Source: an uncultured Lachnospiraceae bacterium
GTDB lineage: Bacteria > Bacillota > Clostridia > Lachnospirales > Lachnospiraceae
DNA: 64,000 nucleotides
Direction: 5' to 3'
Assembly (NCBI GenBank): GCA_910577115.1
Contig: CAJTMC010000018.1
Span: 12,042 to 76,041, forward strand
How positions within the stretch are numbered: position 1 is the stretch's first letter; every line of letters starts with the position of its first letter. The position numbers and the translations under genes are program-made. The notes under the pieces are model-generated. The model was given only the letters and a program-made list of their open reading frames with translations. It had not been told where the DNA came from and did no database searches. Below are positions 46,282-55,552 of this stretch, piece by piece.

Positions 46282-47283
46282 TTACTTTCTATTAAACCCA
46301 CCGTCTGAATTTTCTATATCATTAAGCAGTTCCAATACCTCAATATCCTTTTCTATCGTATTTGGATAAAGCTTTGGTTCCTTTATGCCTTTTAAAAAGG
46401 CATATATTTCATCTATGTACATATTTTCATTAATATTTTTATTATACCCTTCCTCATGTATCATATCCTGCATTTCCATCGTTTTCCATTTGCCTGTCTG
46501 AACTTCATATACTTCAAAACTTTCCATATCGCACCGCCACTGTAACTGGGCATTTTGAAAGTTAATTACTAAATTTCGTATCGCATTGCGTCCGACAACA
46601 TCTACCAACAGACTCCCGACCATATTTCCATAATCTAAGGAACAAACATAACTGTCTTCAATATTGCAACCTATATCCGCTGTTTTTCTAAAATATCCTT
46701 TTACCTCATTTGGAACACCCAGTATATCTACTATCCATGTCAGTTCATATGGAACAATCTCTCTTGCACCACCAGTAATTCTGTTGCTGACATAAAACGC
46801 ATTTACATTTTCCCACGGATGCCAATCAGGAAGATACTGTCCACTGTGATATGAAAAATTACATATTTTTCCATACTCTCCCGACGCTATTATTTCCTTA
46901 ATTTTTTTTATTACCGGATGAAATATGAATGTGCACGAAGGTGCTATAAATATATTGTCCTCATTATTCTCTTTAATCTTTTTTACATCTTCCAAAACCA
47001 CACTCGCTTCAATAAAAACAGGTTTCCTATATTTAAATGCGGTTTTGACCCCTTCATAATGTTTATCTGGCGGCAGTGACACAATGATTGCCTCTGTTTC
47101 AGAAAAATTCATTTCATTCTCATTATGAACTATATTGATCCCATATTTCTCCTTGGCTTCAATACACCGATCTTCCCTTCTATCCATTCCATAAATATTT
47201 TCACCCGACACTCCTAACGCCTGTAAACATCTCACGCGCCGTTTTCCCATAGATCCCAGTCCAATCACAAGAAATTTTTTCAC
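46282..47283 (-). CDS. Gfo/Idh/MocA-family dehydrogenase, paralogue 1
   Basis: The start is GTG 47283 with GGAGG seven bases upstream; it overlaps the stop of the CMP-sugar synthetase gene (GTGA). The 333-aa protein begins FLVIGLGSMGKRRVR and contains YHSGQYLPDWHPWEN near 151. It is a clear paralogue of the protein at 50047. The usual EKP of the family is changed (KPVFIEASV near 90), as in the paralogue, so the pair may be a distinct subgroup. The likely role is oxidation or reduction of a CMP-sugar precursor. Confidence 0.82.
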   Translation of the reverse strand: MKKFLVIGLGSMGKRRVRCLQALGVSGENIYGMDRREDRCIEAKEKYGINIVHNENEMNFSETEAIIVSLPPDKHYEGVKTAFKYRKPVFIEASVVLEDVKKIKENNEDNIFIAPSCTFIFHPVIKKIKEIIASGEYGKICNFSYHSGQYLPDWHPWENVNAFYVSNRITGGAREIVPYELTWIVDILGVPNEVKGYFRKTADIGCNIEDSYVCSLDYGNMVGSLLVDVVGRNAIRNLVINFQNAQLQWRCDMESFEVYEVQTGKWKTMEMQDMIHEEGYNKNINENMYIDEIYAFLKGIKEPKLYPNTIEKDIEVLELLNDIENSDGGFNRK

Positions 47284-48005
47284 AGCTTGTCCTCCTCCAT
47301 ATGCATAATAGTTTCTATACATTTAAAGTCATATATATCATCAATTTCATAATTTTGCCATCTCTCTATGTAATATGGCAGTATATTTGACGTATATATT
47401 TTATGTTCTTTTCTAAAAACTGAAGTCTTGATTAAATATCCTACGCCGTATGGAAACAGTGCCTCATCATGCTGTTGACGCTGATATGCATTAATTGTCT
47501 CTGAAATATATGGTACAATAACTCCATTTTCCGAAACCCTCTTCACGATCATGGGATGTTCCAATTGTACTTTTCCAACTGATATCACCCCATCCTTTTC
47601 CGAATTATCAATAGCAAGCCGAATAATATTATTCAAATCACCCTTCTTACGTAATGGCGAAGTTGGTTCCAATAAGATTATATAATCATATACACAACCG
47701 AATTTCTCTTCCTTATCCAAAACATATTCAAGAACATCCATCGAAGACGTCTCATCTGTTGCTAAATAATCAGGTCTTAATTCTGGCACTTTTACGCCAT
47801 ACGCTTTACATACTTTCGCAATCTCACTGCTATCGGTCGAAATAACCAATTTATCTATAAACTCACTGTTTTGAGCCTGCTCAATCGTCCATGCAATAAG
47901 TGGTTTTCCATTTAAAAACTTTATATTTTTTCCCGGAAGACCTTTTGAACCACCTCTTGCCGTGATAATCGCCAAAACTTTTTTTTCTTTATACAACCCA
48001 AACAC
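47280..48005 (-). CDS. CMP-nonulosonate synthetase (NeuA/LegF family)
   Basis: The 241-aa cytidylyltransferase has the P-loop-like AIITARGGSKGLPGKNI at about residues 12-28, STDSSEIAK near 56 and LEPTSPLRKKGD near 111, as in CMP-NeuNAc and CMP-legionaminate synthetases. It activates a nonulosonic acid with CTP. LegI and LegG homologues lie upstream. Start may be GTG 48005 or TTG 47996; spacing to AGGTG slightly favours the latter. Confidence 0.87.
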   Translation of the reverse strand: MFGLYKEKKVLAIITARGGSKGLPGKNIKFLNGKPLIAWTIEQAQNSEFIDKLVISTDSSEIAKVCKAYGVKVPELRPDYLATDETSSMDVLEYVLDKEEKFGCVYDYIILLEPTSPLRKKGDLNNIIRLAIDNSEKDGVISVGKVQLEHPMIVKRVSENGVIVPYISETINAYQRQQHDEALFPYGVGYLIKTSVFRKEHKIYTSNILPYYIERWQNYEIDDIYDFKCIETIMHMEEDKL

Positions 48006-48009
48006 CTAC

Positions 48010-49311
48010 TTAATTATATTTTCTAAAAACGGGTTTAATAACATTACCCTCTATGAATTGACTTACATCTCCATTTAACGCATCCTCAAATACTTTCATT
48101 GCGTTTCTCGCAACATCCAAGGTCTGGTCAATCTCTTTCTCTGTATGTTGATATGCAATCGCTATGCAAGGCATAAGTATTCTTGATTTAAGCATCTCCT
48201 GTAAAAATACTGTTCTGTATTCAAAAGATGCCTGCTTGTCTTTTCCACATATCACAAGATTTGGCGAGCATTCTGCTCCTTCTATATAAAAGTAATCCTG
48301 TAAGGAATATTCCCTTGCTATTTCATTTAATCCCTTTACAAGCATTCTTCCCATACTCCATATATGATCTGTAACGTGCAGCTCTTTATAAACATTTATC
48401 GTTTCTACAAGAGCTCCTAAACTACTCATTTCTGCACCATGTGTTGTGGAAATAAGAAAAACCCTTTCTTTTCCTGGTGTCAAACCTCCCAAATCCATAA
48501 TATCCCGTTTTCCGCCTAGTGCAGCAACCGAAAAACCATTTGCCATTCCCTTTCCAAAAGTAACCAAGTCCGGTTCCACGCCATAATATTTACATGCCCC
48601 CTGCAAATCCCAACGAAATCCCGTTATCATCTCATCCAGTATGTATACTACACCATATTCTGTACATAATTTTCTTACTTCCTGCAAAAAATTGTTCGTT
48701 GGTTCCACTGTATCACATGGCTCCATAATGAGTGCAGCAATTTCACCTTTATATTTTTCAAACAGAGTTTTAACAGAATTAATGTCATTAAAACTAAACT
48801 GTAAAGTTAACTCCTGTATCTCTTTCGGAATGCCTGCATTCATAACTGTATCGCCAATAAACCAGTCATCATAAGAGAAAAATGAATGTTCCCTGCATCG
48901 TGCGATATATTTCTTTCCTGTATAAGCTCTTGCAAGTTTCGTTGCCGCAGATGTTACCGTTGAACCATTCTTGGCAAACTTCACCATATCAACCCATGGA
49001 AATAAATTGCACATTGCTTCCGCAGCATCAACTTCAATTTTTGATGCTTTCGTCGCCGTATTGCCATTATGTATCTGTTTTATCGCCGCAGAAGAAATTC
49101 TGTCAAAATCATATCCGACTGTCACCGACCTGCACGCCATTCCATAGTCTATGTATTTGTTACCCTCTACATCCCATGTATATACTCCTTTGCTACGCTC
49201 CATAATCTTTGGCGCATTTCCCGGAAACACTTCATCCGTTCTACTGTATGTATGTGCACCAGCAGGTATCAACAGATGTGCCTTCTTTCCATATTCCTCA
49301 TTTAATCCCAT
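48010..49311 (-). CDS. Class III aminotransferase (glutamate-1-semialdehyde aminomutase-like)
   Basis: Start ATG 49311 (MGLNEEYGKKAH) follows AAGGGAG; the protein has 433 aa. PLP marks include GSTVTSAATKLARAYTGK near residue 116, YILDEMITGFRW near 232 and the Lys in VTFGKGMANGFSVAALGG near 259. It is unlikely to make heme precursors here. Homologues of this HemL-like type occur next to NeuA-like genes in flagellar and spore-coat glycan loci, where they aminate sugar acids or modified sugars. Confidence 0.85.
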   Translation of the reverse strand: MGLNEEYGKKAHLLIPAGAHTYSRTDEVFPGNAPKIMERSKGVYTWDVEGNKYIDYGMACRSVTVGYDFDRISSAAIKQIHNGNTATKASKIEVDAAEAMCNLFPWVDMVKFAKNGSTVTSAATKLARAYTGKKYIARCREHSFFSYDDWFIGDTVMNAGIPKEIQELTLQFSFNDINSVKTLFEKYKGEIAALIMEPCDTVEPTNNFLQEVRKLCTEYGVVYILDEMITGFRWDLQGACKYYGVEPDLVTFGKGMANGFSVAALGGKRDIMDLGGLTPGKERVFLISTTHGAEMSSLGALVETINVYKELHVTDHIWSMGRMLVKGLNEIAREYSLQDYFYIEGAECSPNLVICGKDKQASFEYRTVFLQEMLKSRILMPCIAIAYQHTEKEIDQTLDVARNAMKVFEDALNGDVSQFIEGNVIKPVFRKYN

Positions 49312-49327
49312 AAAAAATCTCCCTTCT

Positions 49328-50037
49328 TTATTTAGATGCCACAATAAAATACCACGGCATCATAAGCGCTGCTGAAATCTGTAATCTTCTACCATCCTCC
49401 GTTTTTATTGTATATGTACCAATATCCATACTCTCTGTTTTCGGTAAATCAATATCTATTTCAAATAGCATATATTCAAATTTATAATATCCAAGCTTTT
49501 TTAAATATTCACGTACACGTATCAACGAATAAATATTATAATATGCCTCCTCATATTCTTTATCATTTGAAGCACGATAATAGTCTTTAAGCTTAATTGT
49601 GTATTCAATGTCTCCCTCATAGAATAGAGATGATATTGCTATCCATTTCGGATTGAGCAGTGACAAATTTCTCAACGGCTCTTGATATTCTGGCAACCAA
49701 GATAATGTTTGAAAGCTGATAATTCCGTCAAATTTTTCTCTCCATTTTGTTTTCGGTTGTAGCCAATCGCCCTGATATAATCTACAATTACTTTTTTCTT
49801 TCAAAATTGCATTACCATACTGAACCAATTCCTGTGATAAATCTATCCCCGTAAAATAACTATTTTTAAACCGATTACTTAAGTAAAAGACATTAGCCCC
49901 TCCCCCGCACGCCATATCACAAATATTTTGTGTCACCTCGGTATTCAAATATCCTAAATTTTCCAGCCAATCTACAAATTTTCTGTACTTCTATACACGT
50001 TTTCATACTGTTTTCTATGGTAATTATTATCTGTCAT
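49328..50037 (-). pseudogene. SAM-dependent methyltransferase broken by a frameshift
   Basis: The gene should start at ATG 50037, with GAGGAG upstream (MTDNNYHRKQYENVYRSTEN), but runs into a stop at codon 22. One missing base near 49979-49984 (in GAAAATTTG) puts the rest in another frame: FVDWLENLGYL, then motif I ICDMACGGGANVF and GIDLSQELV. The remaining 206-codon frame from 49948 has no ribosome site and lacks the N-terminus. The body is otherwise intact, so the break is recent, programmed, or a sequencing error. Confidence 0.75.
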
Positions 50038-50046
50038 ATATATGAT

Positions 50047-51012
50047 TCACTCCTCAATTTCGTCAATTATCCTTAATATCTCTTTATCCTTTTCAAAGCT
50101 ATATAAAGGTTCTTTTCCTTTTATTGCTTCAAAAAAATCCTCTATTTCTTTCATATATGCATACTCATTAATAGACTCACTGTACCCTTTTTCATGAATA
50201 TATTTTCCTGCTGATACCTGTTTCAATTCCCCTGATACAATATCCTTTTCATACAATGTTTCCGGTGTTCCATCCCATCTAAGATATAAATTCTCGTTAA
50301 AAACTTCTAACCTTCTGACTGCCTGTCTGCTCACAACATCCACTGTCAGGCTGCCAATGTTTCCATTCAAATGTTCTATTTGTATAAGATAGGTATCCGG
50401 AAAATCCAATTTTAAATCGGTGAGTTTTGTTCGTACCGCATGTACATTTTTGATTTTTCCAAATGTGTTCTGTATCCAAGGCAGTTCAATGCCCAAAAGC
50501 TCCCTGCATCCATTTGTTTCTTTATTACTTACAAAAAAGTCCTTTAAATTGTCCCAGGGATGCCAGTCCGGAAGATACTGCCCCACATGATACTGATATG
50601 CACATGGCTTGCCATTCTCTTTTACCCTGCTGTTAATTATCTGCATTTCTTCTTTGTATAAAGGAGTAGAAGAAAGAAACAGTACTTTTTCTTTTTGCTT
50701 TGCTAATTTGATATTTTCATCATACAAATCATCTACTAAATTGATTTCCGAAAAAATATGAATATTCTTCTGAAGACATTCCCTAATTATTGGTGCATGA
50801 AACTGTGGTGATGTACATACGAAAGCACAATCAAGTTTCTCCGATATATCTGACAACGTGGAAAAACACTTTATTCCATATTCATTAGCCACAATTTTTG
50901 CTCTTTCTCCATTGCTGTCAATCCCTATAATTGCTAAGTTATCAAATAATAATCTTAACAACTTTATTCTTCTCTTGCCCATTGAACCTAAGCCTATAAC
51001 GCAAACTTTCAT
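50047..51012 (-). CDS. Gfo/Idh/MocA-family dehydrogenase, paralogue 2
   Basis: Start ATG 51012 (MKVCVIGLGSMGKRR) follows GGGGTGATT and gives 321 aa. It shares the opening motif, YHVGQYLPDWHPWDN near 147 and the RELLGIELPWI stretch with the protein at 46282. The two flank the methyltransferase, aminotransferase and CMP-sugar synthetase genes, which suggests duplication followed by new substrate use. NAD(P) binding is expected from GLGSMG. Confidence 0.82.
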   Translation of the reverse strand: MKVCVIGLGSMGKRRIKLLRLLFDNLAIIGIDSNGERAKIVANEYGIKCFSTLSDISEKLDCAFVCTSPQFHAPIIRECLQKNIHIFSEINLVDDLYDENIKLAKQKEKVLFLSSTPLYKEEMQIINSRVKENGKPCAYQYHVGQYLPDWHPWDNLKDFFVSNKETNGCRELLGIELPWIQNTFGKIKNVHAVRTKLTDLKLDFPDTYLIQIEHLNGNIGSLTVDVVSRQAVRRLEVFNENLYLRWDGTPETLYEKDIVSGELKQVSAGKYIHEKGYSESINEYAYMKEIEDFFEAIKGKEPLYSFEKDKEILRIIDEIEE

Positions 51013-51037
51013 GTAATCACCCCTTTTCCAACAATAA

Positions 51038-51103
51038 AAAATCCCAATATAATGATGCTTTTGGTCATTGAACATTCAACTGCATACCTTACATTAGGAT
51101 TTT
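51038..51103 (-). terminator. Terminator and left boundary repeat of cassette C
   Basis: On the minus strand AAAATCCTAATGTAA (51103-51089) pairs with 51052-51038 (two G-U pairs), followed by a T-run. The loop side carries the boundary repeat (about 51073-51095), an inverted match to 51507-51528. Layout is the same as in cassettes A and B. Confidence 0.65.
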
Positions 51104-51427
51104 AATTTCATTATCAATTCATCTACTTTCCTCAAATCCTCCCTCTCCTTGATTTCCTGAATTGCAATGCACAATCAACTCTCCCTTTCAGAATATCTGA
51201 CCTTTGAACTTGTCACAGCATTGATTATATCCACTACCTGCCGCTCCACGCATTTAAATCTTTCATCTGAATTTACTACATCCCTAAGTTTTTTACCATC
51301 CGAAGAATACTTAATGTATCTCCCAAGCATTTTGTTGTCTGCCATGATACAGTAACTGATTAAACACATCCGTAAATATGTCTAGACACTTTATATAGTC
51401 TTTTGTTATAATATCTGCTCTTCCCAT
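51094..51427 (-). pseudogene. Remnant of a Rpn/YhgA-like PD-(D/E)XK nuclease gene (cassette C)
   Basis: From ATG 51427 the frame reads MGRADIITKDYIKCLDIFTD then VFNQLLYHGRQ, which looks like the start of Rpn-family proteins common in Lachnospiraceae. The frame is then lost, and the next frame reads NKMLGRYIKYSSDGKKLRD, VVNSDERFKCVERQVVDIIN, an in-frame TGA (51177-51175), then LCIAIQEIKEREDLRK, matching the C-terminus of the same family. The central nuclease core is missing. So this is an internally deleted, dead copy. Family assignment is from memory of such proteins. Confidence 0.65.
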
Positions 51428-51462
51428 GTATGTTACCTTACCACTTTCATTTGTATGCGTAA

Positions 51463-51491
51463 GTAATAACATATTCTGCGGGAAATCTCAA
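51463..51491 (-). promoter_or_regulatory. Promoter of cassette C
   Basis: TTGAGA (51491-51486), a 17-base spacer, TGT and TATTAC (51468-51463) are present on the minus strand, about 40 bases before ATG 51427. Confidence 0.55.
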
Positions 51492-51502
51492 TTAATTCCT
51501 GC

Positions 51503-51535
51503 TCCTAATGTAAAGTATGCAGTTGTCAAGGTACA
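51503..51535. repeat. Right boundary repeat of cassette C
   Basis: CCTAATGTAAAGTATGCAGT (51504-51523) and the following TGTCAAGGTAC match the left end of the same cassette in inverted orientation over about 22 bases. They also match the outer end of cassette B over about 40 bases, including TCTATTTCAA. Confidence 0.7.
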
Positions 51536-51600
51536 TTCTATTTCAAAAATCTTCCTCTTTACGCTAAATCAAATTGGATATTCTGTCTTTTTAACATTTT

Positions 51601-52260
51601 TTATTCAATCTCCTTTACCACTCTAAAAGCCTCTGCATACAACACACCCGCTTCCGTTCCCCTAATAACCGCCTGAGCCTTTAGCGCCTCAATGCTTCTT
51701 GGAAATGGAAGCTGCCCAAGTTCTGTGTCATATATATTAAGCGCTTCCACCTTTTTGTCAAAATAATCCGAAATATCTATATATAAATTCGGTTTAAACA
51801 GATCCTGCGGCATACCAAAATTTGTTTCTGAAATAATCTCCATTGTCAAAATCCTTTTTATGTAGCTGCGCCGAAATATCTTTGAACACGCATGCGCCGC
51901 CTCATATGTATATTTGTGATCGGAATGCACATCATTGTAATCCGGTAAAATGATACAGTCTGGCTTTACCTTGTCAAGTGCCTCCCCGATTGCGTTAATC
52001 AGTTCACCTTTTATGGTGTCATTCAATTTCGTTGGCGAAAATTTTAAATTTATAAAATCGGAAAAGCCAAAATATTTCCTAATCCTATCAATCTGAATTT
52101 TACGCTTTTTTAAAAAAGCGCCTTCATACCCCACCCCCGCATTTGCATCTGTTATGTTGAGCCAATAAATTTCATTTCCTAAATCCTTTAACTTTAAAAG
52201 ACTTCCACCAGCTCCCAATGTTTCATCATCAGGATGTGGTGATATAACCATTACTTTCAT
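51601..52260 (-). CDS. PIG-L/LmbE-family N-deacetylase
   Basis: This 219-aa zinc enzyme has SPHPDDETLGAGG at residues 7-19 and HSDHKYT near 112, the metal-binding motifs of PIG-L/LmbE deacetylases. They remove acetyl groups from GlcNAc-type sugars or related metabolites. The gene lies just downstream of an LpxD-like acyltransferase, so the two may swap one N-acyl group for another on a sugar of this glycan. Confidence 0.87.
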   Translation of the reverse strand: MKVMVISPHPDDETLGAGGSLLKLKDLGNEIYWLNITDANAGVGYEGAFLKKRKIQIDRIRKYFGFSDFINLKFSPTKLNDTIKGELINAIGEALDKVKPDCIILPDYNDVHSDHKYTYEAAHACSKIFRRSYIKRILTMEIISETNFGMPQDLFKPNLYIDISDYFDKKVEALNIYDTELGQLPFPRSIEALKAQAVIRGTEAGVLYAEAFRVVKEIE

Positions 52261-52299
52261 TTTCCTATCCCTTTACGTTACTTTCTTATATTTCAAATA

Positions 52300-53184
52300 T
52301 TATTTAGCCGGATTTCCTTTCACTGTACTTTCATCACCAACATTTTTTGTTACCACTGCCCCCATTCCTACCAAAGCGTTACGACCAATCCTCACACCAT
52401 TTCTTATAGTGGAATTTCCTGAAATCATTGTATTGTCATCCACTTCTGAACTGCCAAATAATATGCTTTCACCCACAATAAACACCCGTTTTCCTACCTT
52501 AACATTGTGAGAAACAAATACACAGTTATCAATGGAAGTCTCCGCGCCAATAATGGTATCATCAATCGCCCCACGTGCAATAACAGTATTAGCCCCTATC
52601 GTTACATTGTTTTCTATAACTACTCCACCAAACTGAGGCATTTTTACGGGTTTACCTGCTTCATCCCTGTCGGTTGTCAATCCGTCTGCTCCAATTACGG
52701 CATTTTCCCGTATTATCACATTTTCACCAATTGTAACTTTTCCGATTATCTTCACCCCACATCCTATATAGGAATTATCTCCTATGGATGTTTCTCCACT
52801 AATATATGCCCCTGGCTGAATTAACACATTTGTTCCGATTTGGGAATTTTCACCAATATAAGCGCCATCTGTTAATCTGTATTTTTCTTTGAAAGGTATA
52901 TTATCAATTTTATTTTCCTGAAAGAACTGGCAAAATCTCAAATGAGGATCATAACATAATACAATTGCATGTTTTTCTTTTATAGCTTGAGGCACTGTAT
53001 AATTCTGCGGCCAAAAAATTAGGCAGTTTCTACATTTTTCAAAAATATTATTTTTATTTATATTCTGTTCTGACAAAAATGTTACCGATTGATCCTTAGG
53101 ATAATCTAATGATGACGGATAATATACCTCAAAATTTAAGCTCTCTACATATTGATTCACATTAACCGCAAAAAATTTTTTCAT
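52300..53184 (-). CDS. LpxD-like left-handed beta-helix N-acyltransferase
   Basis: The 294-aa protein has about 100 N-terminal residues of LpxD-like layout and then hexapeptide repeats (about 106-290: AYIGENSQIGTNVLIQPG and following). It keeps the LpxD signature around GADGLTTDRDEAGKPVKMPQ and FGGVVIENNVTIGANTVIAR near 168-205. LpxD adds a hydroxyacyl chain to the amino group of UDP-GlcN in lipid A synthesis. This appears to be a Gram-positive genome with no other lipid A genes in sight, so a recruited N-acyltransferase for an amino sugar is the best reading. Confidence 0.82.
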   Translation of the reverse strand: MKKFFAVNVNQYVESLNFEVYYPSSLDYPKDQSVTFLSEQNINKNNIFEKCRNCLIFWPQNYTVPQAIKEKHAIVLCYDPHLRFCQFFQENKIDNIPFKEKYRLTDGAYIGENSQIGTNVLIQPGAYISGETSIGDNSYIGCGVKIIGKVTIGENVIIRENAVIGADGLTTDRDEAGKPVKMPQFGGVVIENNVTIGANTVIARGAIDDTIIGAETSIDNCVFVSHNVKVGKRVFIVGESILFGSSEVDDNTMISGNSTIRNGVRIGRNALVGMGAVVTKNVGDESTVKGNPAK

Positions 53185-53196
53185 TGTATTATTCTC

Positions 53197-54369
53197 TTAT
53201 CTTTCAACAAACTTTTTAAATAATCTTTCTTCTTTCGACAATTTCATTATCTCACCTATATATTCCACTGCTTTAACAGCTGCATTTCCGTCACCAAAAA
53301 TATACTTTGTCTTAACATATTTCTTTTTGAGTTCATCATAATTTTCAACTGCACTATTCAAAGCAGCTTTTATCCTATTATAATCCAACGGAACATCCGT
53401 AACATTGCACCCTCGAATCCTGCCGTTTTGGCGCTCTCCGACATTTAATACAGGTACACAATATAATGCCGTTTCCAACAATCCACTACTAGAATTTCCT
53501 ACTATAATTGTCTTATAATTTTTCATAAATGACATATATCTATATGTTCCCAACGAATTAACACAAAATACTTTTTCATTATTATTTAAGGAATTAACAT
53601 AATCTAAAATCAACTCATACCCCGGATCATTATTCGGATATGTTACGATCACCTTTGTTGCTGCACTGGCTATAACCGCCTCCAATCCACATTTGAACTC
53701 TCTACAATTTTCTTCTTTTGTTCTGTCACATGCCGGATGATATGTATAAATCACAACTATATCCATAGAAGAAATACCATAAGTTTCACTCAATTCTTCA
53801 GGAGTCGTGAGAAAACCAAGCCGTTCATAATCATAGCTTAAATTTCCTATATTAAACACTCTTTGTTGTTCCTCTCCCATCTGTAGTAGTACATTTTTGC
53901 TTCTCTCATTTGTAACAAAATGATAATTTGCCAATTTCGAAATACAATGTCGGATATTATTGTCAAAGTTAAAAACCTCCACTACATCTCCACCACATAT
54001 ATGCAGTAATGGTATCTCACTGTAAAAAGCCCCAAGAGCAAATCCCACAGATTCAATTCTGTCTCCCAACACAACCGCGATCTGCGTATCCATATTGGAT
54101 TCAAAAAATCCGGTTGTCTTTATATAAATTTCACCCAAACATTTTTTATAAACGTCTTTCTCTTCTTTTAAAGGTATTTCCGTAATGCCGCAATGAATAT
54201 GATTATCATGCAGCTGATTTTCCACATCTTTTTTTGTTTTCCATTTTTCCAATACATGTGCGCCCGAAAGAATCAGCTCCACTTGATAACGGCTGTTCAG
54301 GCTGCTTATCAGTGGAAATAAAATCCCGAAATCAGCACGGTTCCCGCTAAATACCGCTATTTTTTCCAT
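53197..54369 (-). CDS. UDP/GDP-GlcNAc 2-epimerase (hydrolysing), NeuC/LegG family
   Basis: This 390-aa GT-B-like epimerase has GDRIESVGFALGAFY near residue 101, HICGGDVVEVFNFDNNIRH near 122 and VGNSSSGLLETALYCVPVLN near 294, all typical of hydrolysing 2-epimerases. NeuC/LegG releases a ManNAc-type sugar that LegI/NeuB then condenses with phosphoenolpyruvate. NeuB lies one gene upstream. GAGGA precedes the ATG. Confidence 0.9.
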   Translation of the reverse strand: MEKIAVFSGNRADFGILFPLISSLNSRYQVELILSGAHVLEKWKTKKDVENQLHDNHIHCGITEIPLKEEKDVYKKCLGEIYIKTTGFFESNMDTQIAVVLGDRIESVGFALGAFYSEIPLLHICGGDVVEVFNFDNNIRHCISKLANYHFVTNERSKNVLLQMGEEQQRVFNIGNLSYDYERLGFLTTPEELSETYGISSMDIVVIYTYHPACDRTKEENCREFKCGLEAVIASAATKVIVTYPNNDPGYELILDYVNSLNNNEKVFCVNSLGTYRYMSFMKNYKTIIVGNSSSGLLETALYCVPVLNVGERQNGRIRGCNVTDVPLDYNRIKAALNSAVENYDELKKKYVKTKYIFGDGNAAVKAVEYIGEIMKLSKEERLFKKFVER

Positions 54370-54401
54370 AAATAATCCTCATCCCTAATAAATGTATATT
54401 T

Positions 54402-55514
54402 TTATCCCATAAAATGCGTTTTGGGTACTGCCCAGCACTCTAAATGCCATCCGCCGCGTATATATAATTTAAAATCAGGATTCAAATTTTTAATATACTT
54501 TGCAATCTCATATAAATCCTTTTCTTTATGGTATATACATATTGCTAGATACGGTTCATTGTCTTTTATAAAATTCTTCATGCCCTTCAGCGCTTTCAGC
54601 TCATAGCCTTCTATATCCATTTTAATCATAGCCTTACCTATGGTCTGTATTGGCAAATTGTCAAAAATCTTCTGATAAACCATACTATCACCCCGTTCTC
54701 TTATTTCCCCTACCAACCCATTAGAAGCAAAGGAAACCGCCTTTTCCTCATCTCCAAGAGCGTAAGGATATATTTCCGCCATATTATTTATTCCTGAATC
54801 CGAGACATATTTTTTTAATTCATTAAAAAGATTTTTGTCAGGTTCAAATGCTATGCACTTTTTTAATCTTTTTCCATAATATTGCCTGACCAGTTCTATC
54901 GAATCACCATTATATGCACCGACATCAATATATGTAACATCTCCCGCCGGTGCCAAAGCGTTATCACAGAAATAACTTAACCCCCCCCCCGTATCTTTAT
55001 AGAATTCAGGCAGGTATAAATCATCCTCTGCCTTTTCCCGTAATTGGATAATAATTTCCATATATCTCTTTGTAATCATGTCATCCATGCTATACATGCC
55101 GATTATCTCTTCTTTATGTTCATTCATATCCTTTTGAGCGGCTTCATTTACATACGGATGCCCGACTGTCCCATGATATAAATAATATGGAATAATCATA
55201 TAATCATTATCGATTCCATAACTTTTCAACGCACTTTGAATTGCACAGATAGAAATAGTATTCACTATTATCAATGCTTCTGGATAATTCAGGATTTCAT
55301 CAGGAGTTCTGATTTCATACCCTAATCTCTTTTTTCCCACTATATTTTTATTACTGTCTGCAATAAAAAGCACTTTGCCCAAAACTTTCTTTCTTTTTAA
55401 AAGCTCAACAAGCGTTTCTATTGCTCTTCCATGTGAAGTCGTTGTGTTTATGCCGTCAGGCGGCATACTTGCCCCCCATATAATAATTTCTTTGTATTCC
55501 GTTAACTCTTTCAC
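54402..55514 (-). CDS. FkbM-type methyltransferase with N-terminal Rossmann-like module and G10 tract
   Basis: The start is probably GTG 55514 (370 aa). Residues 1-125 form the Rossmann-like module (EIIIWGASMPPDG, ADSNKNIVG). The FkbM domain covers about 190-360: VTYIDVGAYNGDSIELV near 194, AFEPDKN near 223 and IKMDIEGYELKALKG near 297. Ten consecutive G (minus strand, 54981-54990) encode the GGG of DTGGGLSYF near residue 176, just before the catalytic domain. Nine G would give an immediate stop and eleven a stop six codons after the tract, so slippage would switch the methyltransferase off while leaving the first module intact. Confidence 0.86.
   Translation of the reverse strand: MKELTEYKEIIIWGASMPPDGINTTTSHGRAIETLVELLKRKKVLGKVLFIADSNKNIVGKKRLGYEIRTPDEILNYPEALIIVNTISICAIQSALKSYGIDNDYMIIPYYLYHGTVGHPYVNEAAQKDMNEHKEEIIGMYSMDDMITKRYMEIIIQLREKAEDDLYLPEFYKDTGGGLSYFCDNALAPAGDVTYIDVGAYNGDSIELVRQYYGKRLKKCIAFEPDKNLFNELKKYVSDSGINNMAEIYPYALGDEEKAVSFASNGLVGEIRERGDSMVYQKIFDNLPIQTIGKAMIKMDIEGYELKALKGMKNFIKDNEPYLAICIYHKEKDLYEIAKYIKNLNPDFKLYIRGGWHLECWAVPKTHFMG
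54981..54990. repeat. C10/G10 homopolymer in the FkbM gene
   Basis: Ten C on the plus strand. It is by far the longest G/C run in the window and lies inside a coding region, so it is prone to slipped-strand change. Confidence 0.9.
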
Positions 55515-55552
55515 CTGCTCATACCTGCTTTCATATATGTTTCTATAATTTC

